A DNA stretch of 64,000 nucleotides from Sternotherus odoratus. Taxonomy: Eukaryota; Chordata; Testudines; Kinosternidae. A program made the position numbers and the translations under genes. The stretch spans positions 86,162,390 through 86,226,389 of the forward strand of contig JAVMKO010000003.1 of assembly GCA_032164245.1 (NCBI GenBank), read 5' to 3'. The notes below the pieces were generated by a model. It saw only the letters and a program-made list of their open reading frames with translations. It was not told where the DNA came from and ran no database searches. Below are positions 47,764 through 58,454 of the stretch, piece by piece. How positions within the stretch are numbered: the stretch's first letter is position 1; each line of letters begins with the position of its first letter.

Positions 47764-48186
47764 TCATAGAATCATAGAATATCAGGGTTGGAAGAGACCT
47801 CAGGAGGTCATTTAGTCCAATTCCCTGCTCAAAGCAGGACCAATCCCCAACCAAATCATCCCAGCCAGGGCTTTGTCAAGCCTGACTTAAAAAACCTCTA
47901 AGGAAGGTGATTCTACCACCTCCCTAGGTAACCATTCCAATGCTTCACCACCCTCCTAGTGAAAAAGTTTTTCCTAATATCCAACCTAAACTTCCCAATT
48001 GCAACTTGAGACCATTGCTCCTTGTTCTGTCATCTGCTACCACTGAGAAAAGTCTAGATCCATCCTCTTTAAAACCCCCTTTCAGGTAGTTGAAAGCAGC
48101 TATCAAATCCCCCTCATTTTTGTCTTCTGCAGACTAAACAATCCCAGTTCCTTCAGCCTCTCCTTTGCTTCATATCTGTTCTGAAG
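47764..48186 (-). mobile_element. CR1 LINE 3' end, antisense, nested in Harbinger
   Basis: Begins 'catagaatcatagaatatc' (inverted CR1 tail), 'ggaagagacctcaggaggtc', 'ccagggctttgtcaagcctg', 'aggtgattctaccacctccc', to 'ttcagcctctcctttgcttc'. It is close in sequence to the sense CR1 at 58455-59128, so both belong to one subfamily. 5' truncated, as usual for CR1. Confidence 0.92.
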
Positions 48187-48309
48187 TGCACAGCCGGCAG
48201 CCATGAACATGGGGATAGTGTACTCACCTGAGGAGAGAGCACCAGCAACCATTTAAGCAGCCAAAAGCAGATTCAACATTCTTCCTCTGCTGAGTCTGTT
48301 GTTGAAGCG

Positions 48310-48960
48310 TTTTAACTCATGGGGGCAAGGAGTAGGCTGGGTCACCCAGGATCACTATTCACATTACCACAATGCCCACTTCGTCGGACTGCAGGCATCC
48401 GACAAAGTGGGTATTAGCCCACGAAAGCTTATGCTTCAATACGTTAGTCTTTAAGGTGCCACAGGACTCTTTGTCACTTCTGCAATTCCAGACTAACATG
48501 GCTACCTCTCTGATTCTTGACATTACCACAATGGTAAGCCTCTGGTCTGGAAAAAAATGTCCCTGCTTGCAGCTTTCTATACAGGCCAGTATTCCTAAAG
48601 ATGAGTGCATCATGCACCTTCCCTAACCAGCTCACACTGATGTCAGTGAAATGACCCTGGTGATCCACCAGTGCTTTCAATACCACTGAAAAGTAGCTTT
48701 TTCTGTTTATCTACTCCATTGTAACATGGTCTGGGGACAAAAGAGTTACATCATGCCATCTATCATCCCACCGCAATTCAGGAATCCCATTGCTGCAAAA
48801 ATCATCCACTATTTCACATACATTGCCCGGAGTCACAGTCCTTTGTAGCAGGAGGTGATTAATGGCTTAGCACACTTGCATCATCACAACTCCCACGGTG
48901 GATTTCTTGACTCCAAACTGATTTGCAACTGATAGGTAGCAGTCTGGCATTGCCAGCTTC
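48310..48960 (-). pseudogene. Harbinger DDE nuclease, remnant split by PLE
   Basis: Read leftward: 'gtggatttcttgactccaaa' encodes a GVKKSTVG-like start; then VLKALVDHQGHFTDISVSWL, GKVHDALIFRNTGLYRKLQ, AGTFF. Beyond the PLE at 48375-48519 comes the GDPAYSL-like part (48330-48360). The GKVHDA motif is retained; the DGTH and VE regions are decayed or deleted. Confidence 0.75.
48375..48519 (+). mobile_element. Minimal Penelope-like element, fold-back 5' end
   Basis: 145 bp between exact 14-bp duplications 'acattaccacaatg' (48361-48374 and 48520-48533). The first 14 bp 'cccacttcgtcgga' are an inverted copy of 'tccgacaaagtggg' (48398-48411, one mismatch), forming a small hairpin. The rest is the PLE 3' region ('agcccacgaaagcttatgct', 'ctttaaggtgccacaggact', 'ccagactaacatggctacc'). 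Non-coding; inserted in the Harbinger nuclease remnant. Confidence 0.92.
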
Positions 48961-49337
48961 TACACAGCAATCACCACTCGCGGTACTGAGGCCAGGATCC
49001 ATGCTTTCTGACCCAGATGGCTGGCATGCAGGCTACAGGGGCTGTTGAAAAGAGCCTGAAATGTACCAGGAAGCCTATAGAATAATGAGATGGAGAAAAC
49101 TGCTGAAATTGCCCCCATAAGGCATTGCAAACCCTTCCCAAAACACCTTGCAGCAGATGGTAGTGAGTTGCACAGTGGGATCGCTACCCACAGTGCACTG
49201 CTCTCTGTGTTGATGCAAGAGCTGCTAGTGTGCATGCATTCTGATGACACAAGGAGCATTGTGTGGACGTGTAACAGCAGCCTAATTACAGCGGTGGCTG
49301 TACATCAACCTAATTTAGTAATGTAGTTATGGCCTCG

Positions 49338-50625
49338 ATAAATTTAACATGCGTATAGTGTGTCTTATTGTTTTCTAGGTATCTTTTCCCTGAAATATTT
49401 TTGTTCTCAATGAATTATACTTTGATTTAAGGATATTGTTTGATCGCTGATGACTACTATCATTGCCCCAGAGGAAAAAACTGTGGGATCAGTGCCTATG
49501 TTACTTCTGGTCAGTACCAGGGGATTGTAACTCAGGGCCCAGTGTGAGAGTGGGAGAATCACACTATTCCACCCTGGTCTCAAGATGTTTGAGTCCTGGG
49601 AGTGGGGTGCACTTTATATGACCAAGAATTACCATAGGTGCAGGTCACCTAGTAACTGTGACAGTATACTGTATAACAAAGAAAAAGCAATACCTTGGAC
49701 TGTAGCTGATTCTTCCCATGTAGAAACTTTACTAAAGCTCACAAATAGCCCAGATATAGTCTTACCTCAGCATGTTGCCACACTAAAATTCCAGGTACTT
49801 TTGCTTTCTTTCAAATATTTCCCCTTGCCTCCCAGGTACTCTCAACTGAGCACTACTGTACTTGGAATGCCAGTACTTGCCATATTTTACAAGAAACATT
49901 GTTCCAGAATAAAAGCAAATTCTCCCAAACGGTGTATTCTCCCTAGAACATGCTTCTTGATTTGAGATGATGAAAAATAATTCACATTTCCATTTCTGGC
50001 AGTCTTTGGCAATCCCACTATATGCAGGTGTTATTTTAGAGATTTATTAACCGCTTACTCAATCTTCCCTCCTCACCTCTCCACCCCCCAGACGTCTGTT
50101 AGATTTCAGAATAATCGCAGGAATGTTGTCATATCCCTAGAACAGGTGTTTCCAAGTTCAGCCATGTTTATCTAATAACATCCTACATTCTTGGAGAAAG
50201 AGTTCTTACATTCTTATGTCTTGTGAGGAAGGACACTTCTAGGGAGCCCAGCTTCTTGTGGTACAGTGGTCTGATTCAAATCCCACCAAGGTAGACTGCT
50301 CATGTATGAAAAAAAACAGCCCCTGGAAATTTAGCACAAACAAGATCTCCATTTGTCTGGTCAGTTAGTTTATATCGGGACATACCCCACCTATCAAAAT
50401 CCTGAAAAGTATGACCATAGGAAGTTAAGGGGAAAGTTTGCTTCATTTTTTGTCACTTACACTTTACCTACAATGTTGACAATAATACACTGAGTAAGGC
50501 ATTCACTTCTATCTCCGACAGATATTGAAAAGATATATACATGCACCTCAATTTCATGAGACTCACTGTCCCCTGAAAAACCTTAACAGCAATCTCAGAA
50601 ATGTTGATATGAGAGAGTATAAGGC
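49338..50625. other. Unassigned DNA
   Basis: No gene or repeat recognised; the 126-residue frame at 49585-49965 has no domain. Confidence 0.4.
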
Positions 50626-50815
50626 CAGGGTGGGCAAACTACGGACCATGGGCCAGATATGACCCCTTGGGATCCAGGTTGCGGGATTGCCACCCCTGTG
50701 GTGCCACAGGCCCCACAACGCTCCGAGAAGCAGCCGGCACCACATCCCTGCAGTCCCTGAAGGAGGGGAGGACAGCGTGTGGAGCTCTCTGTCCTTGCCT
50801 GTGGGTATCTCCCCC
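50626..50815. mobile_element. hAT-type MITE, left end only
   Basis: Starts 'cagggtgggcaaactacgg' and continues 'gatccaggttgcgggattg', 'cacaggccccacaacgctcc', 'agcagccggcaccacatcc', a known layout of GC-rich hAT MITEs in turtles. The right end is missing. ORFs on both strands are chance. Confidence 0.7.
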
Positions 50816-52669
50816 AAAGCTCAAGTTTCATGAAGTTGCGATCCATAGTGCTATTTGGTATCTGTTGGAGATAAGAATGAATTCCTTAATGGAGTGTTGG
50901 AGTGTGATATTGACAACATTGGCAACAATGTGAAAGTGGCAAGCAATGCTGTAGACTTTTTCCTTAGCTTCTAACGTTTATGCTTTCAAAAGTTAGGTTG
51001 CGTGGGGTGTGTACTGATACAACCTTAACTGTCAGACCAAATAATTATTTGTTTTTTTCTTATATATAACATTTAAATTGTCACTACTGTCTGGAAGCAA
51101 GCAAAATACACACACATTCACACACAAATGGTGACTGTTCAATAGCATTCGAAAGAAAATTAGAAACATGGCCCGATAAAGCAATCATGACATATATCTA
51201 CACCTATAATAAACTTCAATAGCCAATGAGCTTCAATGTTTATAAAGTTTTTCTCTCCCCCCATCCTCTAGATGAGATTATTCATTTTCATTGTTTAGGA
51301 TTGCCAGGCCAGAGTTGCTCTGTGAATCACCTGGACTATATTCAGGTATGAAATGATGTGCTTTATGTAACATATTCTCTGAAGACTTGCAGAGACAATG
51401 GAACATTTTTACGTATTAGACTAGTGTGGAAAATAGGAGTTTTGCTCAATGAGAAAAATATACAGCTCCTCAAGGATGGGCTAAGCTGGCTGGGCTTTAT
51501 TAGCTTTTCTTTTAAGACCACAATAAAATATTAATTTGGATCCATGTCAATAATATCTGTCTCCTTTTGAGGACTGGTAACATGAACGCTATACATCTAA
51601 ATGTTTCAGTTTCCAAGCAATGAAGCTACAGACCTTAGGAAGATATCCAAGGATTTGATATGTCTTCAGTGCTTTGTACATAAAATATATCCCTTTGTTT
51701 TTATTTTCCCCCAGTTGCTAACGTAACTTAGATACATGCAGGGGGAATATATAATGGTGTGGTAGATGCTTTTAAGTTTTTATTGCTATGAATCTGGACT
51801 GATCTCATAATTAACACTCATGTAGTATCCAGGTCTTCCCAAACAAGTGCCAATACAACTTTTCACCATGAAGTATTTTGTTCATGTTGCATGTTTGTAT
51901 TAATATGTTTTCTGCTTGTCTGAAGGGGGAGGATTATATCTTGGTCTACTTTTCCCCCTTATTTGAAATACTTGAGTTACTATGGAAACTATGCAGTATC
52001 GTTATCTGATATAGTTGTGGTTTGATGCAAGGTTGTGTGTTAGTATTTTATGGAAAGCTGAAAGTTCACACAACTTCTTTCACTATGTGAAAAACCTTTA
52101 CTTGATACTTGCTGTTACTATGAGTAAGGATGTCTGCTCTGTTCTGTGATCAGAGGTCATCAATGGCCTTCCTACTCAGAAGGGCTTATACATTTTACTA
52201 GGCAGTCCTTTCTTAAATAATACACACTACTAATACCTTTGATCCAATATACAAAATCACATACACACCTCCATATTTTTTAAAGAGAATTTCAATGACA
52301 TATTTAGGATGACTTAATATGCAATGTTCTAGTGCATCTAAAATAACATTTCAGTTTCTTGTCTTCTGCTAAATAAAGATTATGTGAGTAAAAATACTCT
52401 TAAACATATATATATAAGTTGAATAGTTTCTCACTTCTTTCATTCAAGTTTTGGGAGGATTTAGTCATCTTTGTGAGTTTCCAGTAGGTGTTTCTGAAGA
52501 ACTTTCAAAATCTCTTTTAGGACTCACTGAAGAAGCAGAAGGACCAGTAGTGCAAAAACATGTTTTATTTACATTTTTTGCATTAATGTTTGTGCTATTG
52601 TAACTAGCTATTGGTAAATGTGGTGGTGGTTTCCAGTGTTCCCAATATTCTCAATTTTATTTTGAGTTT
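50816..52669. other. Unassigned AT-rich DNA
   Basis: No gene or repeat recognised. Confidence 0.4.
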
Positions 52670-52683
52670 CACTATATTTGATG

Positions 52684-52816
52684 AATCAGAGGGGTAGCCG
52701 TGTTAGTCTGGAATAGCAGAGGTAACAAAGAGTCCTGTGGCACCTTAAAGACTAACTAAAGTATTGAAGCATAAGCTTTCGTGGGCTAATACCCACGTCG
52801 TCGGATGCAAGCAGTG
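52684..52816 (-). mobile_element. Minimal Penelope-like element
   Basis: 133 bp, antisense, between exact 14-bp duplications 'cactatatttgatg' (52670-52683 and 52817-52830). It contains 'gtagccgtgttagtctgga' (3' end), 'caaagagtcctgtggcacc', 'taaagactaactaaagtat' and 'cccacgtcgtcggatgcaag'. It has only the 3' non-coding region, with no fold-back arm in this copy. Confidence 0.92.
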
Positions 52817-53189
52817 CACTATATTTGATGTTTTCCCTGAAGACCCAACTCCTGTAATCATGCTATTAGGTGAGAATCTGTATTATCTTTAAAAAGGTTT
52901 CTAGCCCTTATGGTTGTGGAAAAAAATGTGAAAATGTGTCTGAAAGTGAACCTTAAAGTCTCCGAAAATAAAAAGGCAAATAAAAATAACACAAAATAAA
53001 TTATTTGTTTTTTTAAAAAACCTCATTATTTCAAGTCAATCTCATGATTTTTGGGGGGAGGTGCTGCGGCAATATTTTTTATTGCTTGTGGTTGGCAATA
53101 AAATATGTAAATAGTTCAGTCTGTTGGTCTCATTATACCTGGTGCAATTTGTATCAATTCTGGGTCAGTACTAACAAAGTACATGGCCA

Positions 53190-53253
53190 AATAAAGACAT
53201 AGGCTCTGTAAATATATCTCTAATAAAGGCACAGGCTCTGTAAATGTATCTCT
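53190..53253 (+). repeat. 32-bp tandem duplication
   Basis: 'aataaagacataggctctg' and the following 13 bases (53190-53221) are repeated at 53222-53253 with three changes. Confidence 0.9.
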
Positions 53254-53489
53254 AGGATACCCCCTCTAGGAGTCATTTGATGACATCAGAATCTGAGTTA
53301 AAAAAAAAACAACTCTAGTCAAATGTAAGTGATACCGTAATGTCTATCTGAGTCTACAGACAGCTTGTAACAATAGCTCTGAGAGTCATGATGTGTTTCA
53401 ATCATCTTAACGGGTCATTGATTCTGAAACCCATTGCTGCGGGCAGGAGACTCCAATGACATCAACCCAGCAGGTGAAGGAGGAATGGA

Positions 53490-53491
<2 letters not shown>

Positions 53492-53528
<37 letters not shown>

Positions 53529-53537
53529 TGTGTTTGT
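53492..53537 (+). repeat. (TG)n microsatellite
   Basis: A long TG run with a few interruptions (a TATG and a TTTG). Confidence 0.95.
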
Positions 53538-54162
53538 GCCCAAATGCATGCACACCCGCACCCCTCACTGATGTCACTCCTCCTGGCTCTTCTGGAGTGG
53601 TTTCACCCCCTCTGTTTGGATGGCTGTGTATTGAAGTGTTAGTTCTCCAGGAAAGACTCCAGACTGCCTGAAGACAGAGAGCAGTGGCCTGGAAAGTTTG
53701 AAATGACAGGGAGTCTATCCAAAGAGAAGAGCTTGTGTCCCTCCTCACCAGTCCAATTAAAAGCTCTTGTGTGCTACACGCTCTTAGCAGAGGAAGGCTT
53801 TGGGAAGGGCATTTGTGCAGCACCCCCGATTTCCTTAATCTTGCTCTGACAAAACACTTGCCTCTGTTGAAGCCATATATGCCTTTCTCTGGTCCCACCC
53901 CCGTAACTATACATGGAATTCCATCTGTTGTTAATGGACTATTCAATATTGGATGTATTTTATTCCATGCACTATTGTTGTCATAGAAAGTCTGGAATAT
54001 CTATCCATCAGAGCTATTGATACTGACCACTTTGTAGCAGTCCATTAAAGTCTAACCACTTAATTCCATACAAAGGTTGCTGATGTTTATATCTATAACA
54101 GTTCTGGTCTTAACCGTGGATGGGATGGGGAGGTATATTTAACTACCTTGTCCATTTCAAGA

Positions 54163-54984
54163 TGTCAAGGCTGAATCCCCACTCTATCACTCTGCACTTC
54201 AGGCTTGTATTACACTCCCAAGGTTATAGTTTTTCTCTGACCTTGCTTGGTAAACGCTGCCACCACCCAAATGCAAAAAAGGAGCACTTGGGAATTCCTC
54301 CCTGTGGGGTACCCTCAAGCTCTTTCACCCCCCTCCACCCCTACCCCCCTGGGGAGGAGCTGATAGAGAAAACAAAGGAAATTAGCTGTTACCACCAGCT
54401 AATCAGACAACATGCACAAACCTTTTACGACAACAAAAATCCAGTCCCGTTCTTAAAAAAGATAAATTATATTAAAAACAAAAAGTAAGAAAAATACAAC
54501 TACAACGTAGGCTTTTGCTAGATTTTAAAAGAGGAATTCCATAAATCAAGCACACAAAATAGCTTTCTTGGAGGTTCAGCTTAAAGGTTTCAAGCAAACA
54601 AAAGCATCGGGGGTTAGCACAGAGGAGTCCATAAGCCAATCAGAAATAATTCTAATTGTGTATTTTTAGACATTTCCTAATTTTATTTATATATCTGAGG
54701 CTCCAGATAAGTAGGTCTGAGGTATTAATTGATAATCTATAATCATACCTGGCTTAGAGCTGGTTACAGCATTGCTGCTCTGTGTCCCTGGAGCCCAGAG
54801 AACAATAGACAAAGAGAAAGTTTCTTTCCCAGTTTTAAAAAGTTCCATCTTGTAGTCTCAAGTTCTCAGACCTTCCTATTTTTGCTGCTTTTTTTAGTCT
54901 TTGAGTTTCTAAACAGGGAAATCAAAATGTTGGTGTATAACTAGTCAGAAATATGATCTGTTAAGGTAAATTTAAGACATCACA
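54163..54984 (-). mobile_element. Solo LTR of an endogenous retrovirus-like element
   Basis: About 822 bp from TGTCAAGGCTG to ACATCACA. I recognise 'cccaaggttatagtttttct', 'taaacgctgccaccaccca', 'ttgggaattcctccctgtgg', 'gctgttaccaccagctaatc', 'tttgctagattttaaaaga' and 'gcatcgggggttagcacaga' as a turtle LTR. The poly(A)-signal-like sequence lies on the minus strand near 54465, so the LTR is probably antisense. No internal viral genes follow on either side, hence solo. No perfect target duplication was seen. Confidence 0.75.
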
Positions 54985-56162
54985 TTTTCAGAGCTAGTGC
55001 TTCTATCTCTAAAGTATCTGTCCACATGTACTAACAGTTCAATCTAGGCCCTTCAGAATAGTTTTGCACCATCTTCTATAGCATTCTGGTCAGAAATTAT
55101 CTTTGTGCTTTTGACAGATGAGGTGAATTAAAGAAATATACTTTTTCCTTGTCCTTCAGGCAATTTATAGGTCTTGCTTATCAGAAATGTTATGTATTAC
55201 AGGAATAATTTGTATTGAATATGAATGGAACATTGATTTTAAAGTGTGGGTCATTAAAACTGGCATTTTTGAGAGTATTTGTGTGTGGATATTTTTTAAA
55301 GACTGCATCTACAGAAATGCAGTACTGTAGTTCTGACTATTAAGCAATAGATAGTGGTTTTAATGAGGACACCCAACTCATATTTAAATGGTAATTTGAA
55401 TGCAGAGTCCATTGGTGGACCACTGATAATATTTCACAATGTTTAAAAGTTGCCTTTCATACAAGGATCTCAAAGAACTTTGTAAGCAATAAGGCAAGTA
55501 ACATTCCAGGAAAAAGTCTGGCAGATATCTTTCATATAACTGATATTCAGCCCTCCACTTGCATAACTCCAGTTGAAATAAATGGAAGTTTGTGTACAGA
55601 ACACATTCCAGGATCAGACTCTAATTAAATGCAGGTGCACTGTATTAGTTGCAACAACCCATCATCTTTTATCTGTTTCTAGACAGCTGTAGCTAACAGC
55701 ATCATAATAGGTATCTAATATTTAAATTAAGCTATGTGCCATAGTCTCAGATAATTAACCCTTTAGTTCAGGGCTAATAATATTTTGCAGAACAGATCTA
55801 ATATACTACTGTTTGGGGGTGAATCAGGTGATGCAGAAATAAACACTTTTCTGACATATTTAGCTGCATCTTTGTGCTTTTGTTTATTCCCTTTCCTGCT
55901 TTGTGCTGTGGGTAGAATTATGTATAATTATGCCCCAGAATGTGCTACTAAAAGCTCAAGCTGGTGCAGGGAGGGACTTGCTGGAAGTGAGTTGAAGATG
56001 AACATCTGTTAATAGAATCTTCTAATAAAATTGCCAGTTGCTGCTGCACATACAGGGCATAATATTTGGAGAAAGAAGCTCTGGCTGGTGGGCTATTGGA
56101 ATAAGAATTTTCTTCTGCATGATTACTTTTTACTGCTGGTGGCTCTTGTCAGTGGGATGAGT
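54985..56162. other. Unassigned AT-rich DNA
   Basis: Nothing recognised. Confidence 0.4.
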
Positions 56163-56530
56163 GGTCATAGAATCTGCTTCCACAATGACAGCTATTTATA
56201 GCAGTTGTCATCCAGTCCAGCTCCCTGCCAATGCAGGATTGTTCAGGACAGTTTTCTTTTTTCTTTGTGTCCAGTCTAATCTTAAAAGTGATTGGGCTTT
56301 AACCACTTCCTAGGAAGGCTATTGCACAATGTAATAGCTCGCACTTTGAAGAAGCTTTTACTGGTATCTGGACTAAAATTTCTCTTGTTTAGTTTCATTC
56401 CATTAGCTCCCCTGCGAATCACACAAAAACTTCCTCTTTCTCCTTGATGTTACAGGCTTCAAATATTTGCAGATTGTTATTATCACCCTGCAGTGTCATT
56501 TTTAGCCAAGATAAACAGAGCCCTCGTAGG
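56163..56530 (-). mobile_element. Old CR1/L3-type LINE 3' part, antisense
   Basis: 'ggtcatagaatctgcttcc', 'catccagtccagctccctgc', 'aaccacttcctaggaaggct' and 'ttttactggtatctggacta' follow the inverted order of CR1 3' UTR and ORF2 end. It is strongly diverged, older than the other CR1 copies. Confidence 0.7.
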
Positions 56531-56734
56531 GCTGGATACAGTAAACACATGTATGCACACAATTAGCCCCTTTGAGTTCACTAGGACTACCCACATGCCA
56601 AAAAGTTAAATAAAGGCATACATGGTTGCAGAACCTTTATTTTTCTCATAGTTTATTCAATACACTCTACTATTCTGTTTTGTTGTTCTTCCCTGAATAA
56701 TATCACTGTAGTACACTGAATTTCCCAGAATATT

Positions 56735-58262
56735 CCAGAAAGATGACATGGATGAGGTAATATCTTTTATTGGACCAACTTCTATCAGTAAAAGAGACAG
56801 GCTTTTGAGCTCTGTTTCTGGTCTTGGAAAGGTACTCAGTGTCACAGCTATATACAACATGGAGCAGATTGTTTACCATAAGTAGTTAATATTGCAAGAG
56901 ACCATTTTAAATGAAGTGGGAAGTTAACACCTCTGAAGTTGTAGGACAAAGGAGAGATAGATGGTTTCAGATTGTTGTAAAATAAATCATAAATCCATTC
57001 CCTTTATTAAGTCCATAATTTGTAGTCTAGCATAATTATGAATTTAATCTCCCAGGCTCATCTTTTGAAGGTGTTGTGCAGGTTTCTTTTGAGAATGAGG
57101 ACTCAGAGGAGAAATGGAATGACCATTTTGTGAAAAGTGCTGTCCCACACATGCTAGGGTAGTTTTGTCTTTTATTATTTCTCTGTGTGTTGTTCATTCA
57201 AGGCCGTAATGATTGTCTTGTTTCAACCAGATAGCTGTTATTGGAGCTTTTAGTGCACCGTATGAGGTACTCCATTTGCCTCTGTAAGAGCCATGGATCT
57301 TGAACGGTGTGTTCTGTCTGGGAGATATATCCACAGGTTTTGTAGATGTTGTTATAGCAGTCTGGTGCCATTTTGAGTTGGTGTGTCCTGGTCTATGGGA
57401 AGCTTGCTACTGATGATGAACTTGGTGAGGGTGGTGGTGGAGGGTTTTGGAGGCCAGATGAGGGAGTTCAGGAAAGGTTTATTTCAGGATGTGGTCCCCA
57501 CTGAGTATGGATTGTAACTGTTTATTGCTCCACCTTAGGGGTTCTACTGTGGGGTAGTAGGCGATAACTAGGGGTGTGTGGTAAGAGGTGGTTTTTTTTC
57601 TGTATTGAAGAAGATTCTCTTGCAATATTTGTGTGGTCCATTTCATGATGCCATCTACTTCTTTGGAAGAATGTCCTTGTTTGGTGAAGGTGGTTTTAAG
57701 AGTGTCAAGGGATATATCCCAAACTGTCTCTTCAAAGCATATTGTGTAGTATCTACATTTGGACACACTGATAGATTTCTTGGTGTGTTCAGATTGGTTA
57801 TGGACCTGTGAAGGTAAGTGTGGTGATCTGTGGCCTTCTTGTATATAGTTGTTTGTAGTTTTCCAGTCTTTGAAGCTGATAATGGTGACCAGGAAGTTGA
57901 TGTTAGTGTGAGAATATTCTAGAGGATGTTTGATGGGGAGTGTTGCTGAATTTGTGGTGGAAATCATTGAGGGAGTTTAGGTCATCTGTCCAGAGGATGA
58001 AAATATCATTGAAGTATCTCAGGTATAACATTGTTTTCATAATGCATTTATCTAGAAATACTCTGTTGAAGTGGACCATGAAGAGGATGGAATATTGGGG
58101 AGCCATCCTAGTAGCCATGGCTGTTCCCATGGTTTGGGCAAAGGGTTTATTGAATGTAAAATTATGGGTGAGTTTGAAATGGATGAGCTTGGTAGTGTGT
58201 TTGGGGTGGATATCTGAGTGTGTTCCATGGTCTCATAGATATTTGAAGCAGTGATGCAGTCA
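56735..58262 (-). mobile_element. Penelope-like element (YVGET family), antisense
   Basis: About 1.5 kb. From left: inverted 3' region ('gaggtaatatcttttattgg', 'gaaaggtactcagtgtcac'), 3' UTR, decayed GIY-YIG nuclease (57120-57280, readable as YLIRCTKSSNNSYLVETRQ), linker and RT C-terminal part (57479-57967) and the RT catalytic motif (57903-58130). The right end near 58262 is a 5' truncation within RT. It shares its 3' region with 43929-45013, and differs from the YIGQT family at 30888, 48375, 52684 and 61846. Confidence 0.85.
57479..58130 (-). pseudogene. PLE reverse transcriptase fragment
   Basis: The frame 58130-57903 has MGTAMATRMAPQYSILFM (PLE RT block, usually MGTAMAPNYANLF) and RYFNDIFILWTDDLNSLNDF, the active-site region, where the usual YxDD is YFND here, so one catalytic Asp is changed to Asn. 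The frame 57967-57479 follows after a frameshift: NINFLVTIISFKDWKTT, then YRKKTTSYHTPLVIAYYPTV (thumb region). PLE RT copies RNA at a nick. This copy is inactive. Confidence 0.83.
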
Positions 58263-58324
58263 TTATCCCAGGCAGGTCTACTTTAACCTTAACTATGTAA
58301 AGAGAAGCTATTGCTTCTTTTCTT

Positions 58325-58436
58325 CAAAACATATGCCTTTGCACCTGAAGCTCAAGATTGCATTGGCCTTTTTAGTACCCATCTGACACTGAAAACATGT
58401 ATCTATCTTGCGGTCCACTCTCACCCCTATGTCCCC
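58325..58436 (-). mobile_element. CR1 LINE scrap, antisense
   Basis: 'ctgaagctcaagattgcatt', 'ggcctttttagtacccatct' and 'cttgcggtccactctcaccc' match the inverted CR1 ORF2 region also seen at 32215-32290. It directly abuts the sense CR1 that follows. Confidence 0.72.
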
Positions 58437-58454
58437 AATGTATCAAGAACCAAA

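Larger units (their letters stand above)
46321..49337. mobile_element. PIF/Harbinger transposon, decayed, with nested insertions
   Basis: The left end 'ggggcttgtctacactacaa' and the inverse of the right end 'taatgtagttatggcctc' are imperfect inverted repeats. It shares gene layout with 35701-39337: Myb part on + (46643-47190), nuclease part on - (48310-48960), and end-region 'gctacccacagtgcactgc' near 49185. A CR1 (47764-48186) and a PLE (48375-48519) sit inside it. It is more decayed than the other copy and clearly a different subfamily by its ends. Confidence 0.82.
52831..54162. other. Unassigned DNA
   Basis: Holds the two small repeats listed next. The 179-residue antisense frame at 53407-53946 has a His/Thr run from the (TG)n and no domain. 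No gene is supported. Confidence 0.4.

Noticed and set aside
53407..53946. Antisense 179-residue open frame
   Set aside because: No recognisable domain; a His/Thr run arises from the (TG)n microsatellite; no splice or conservation evidence.
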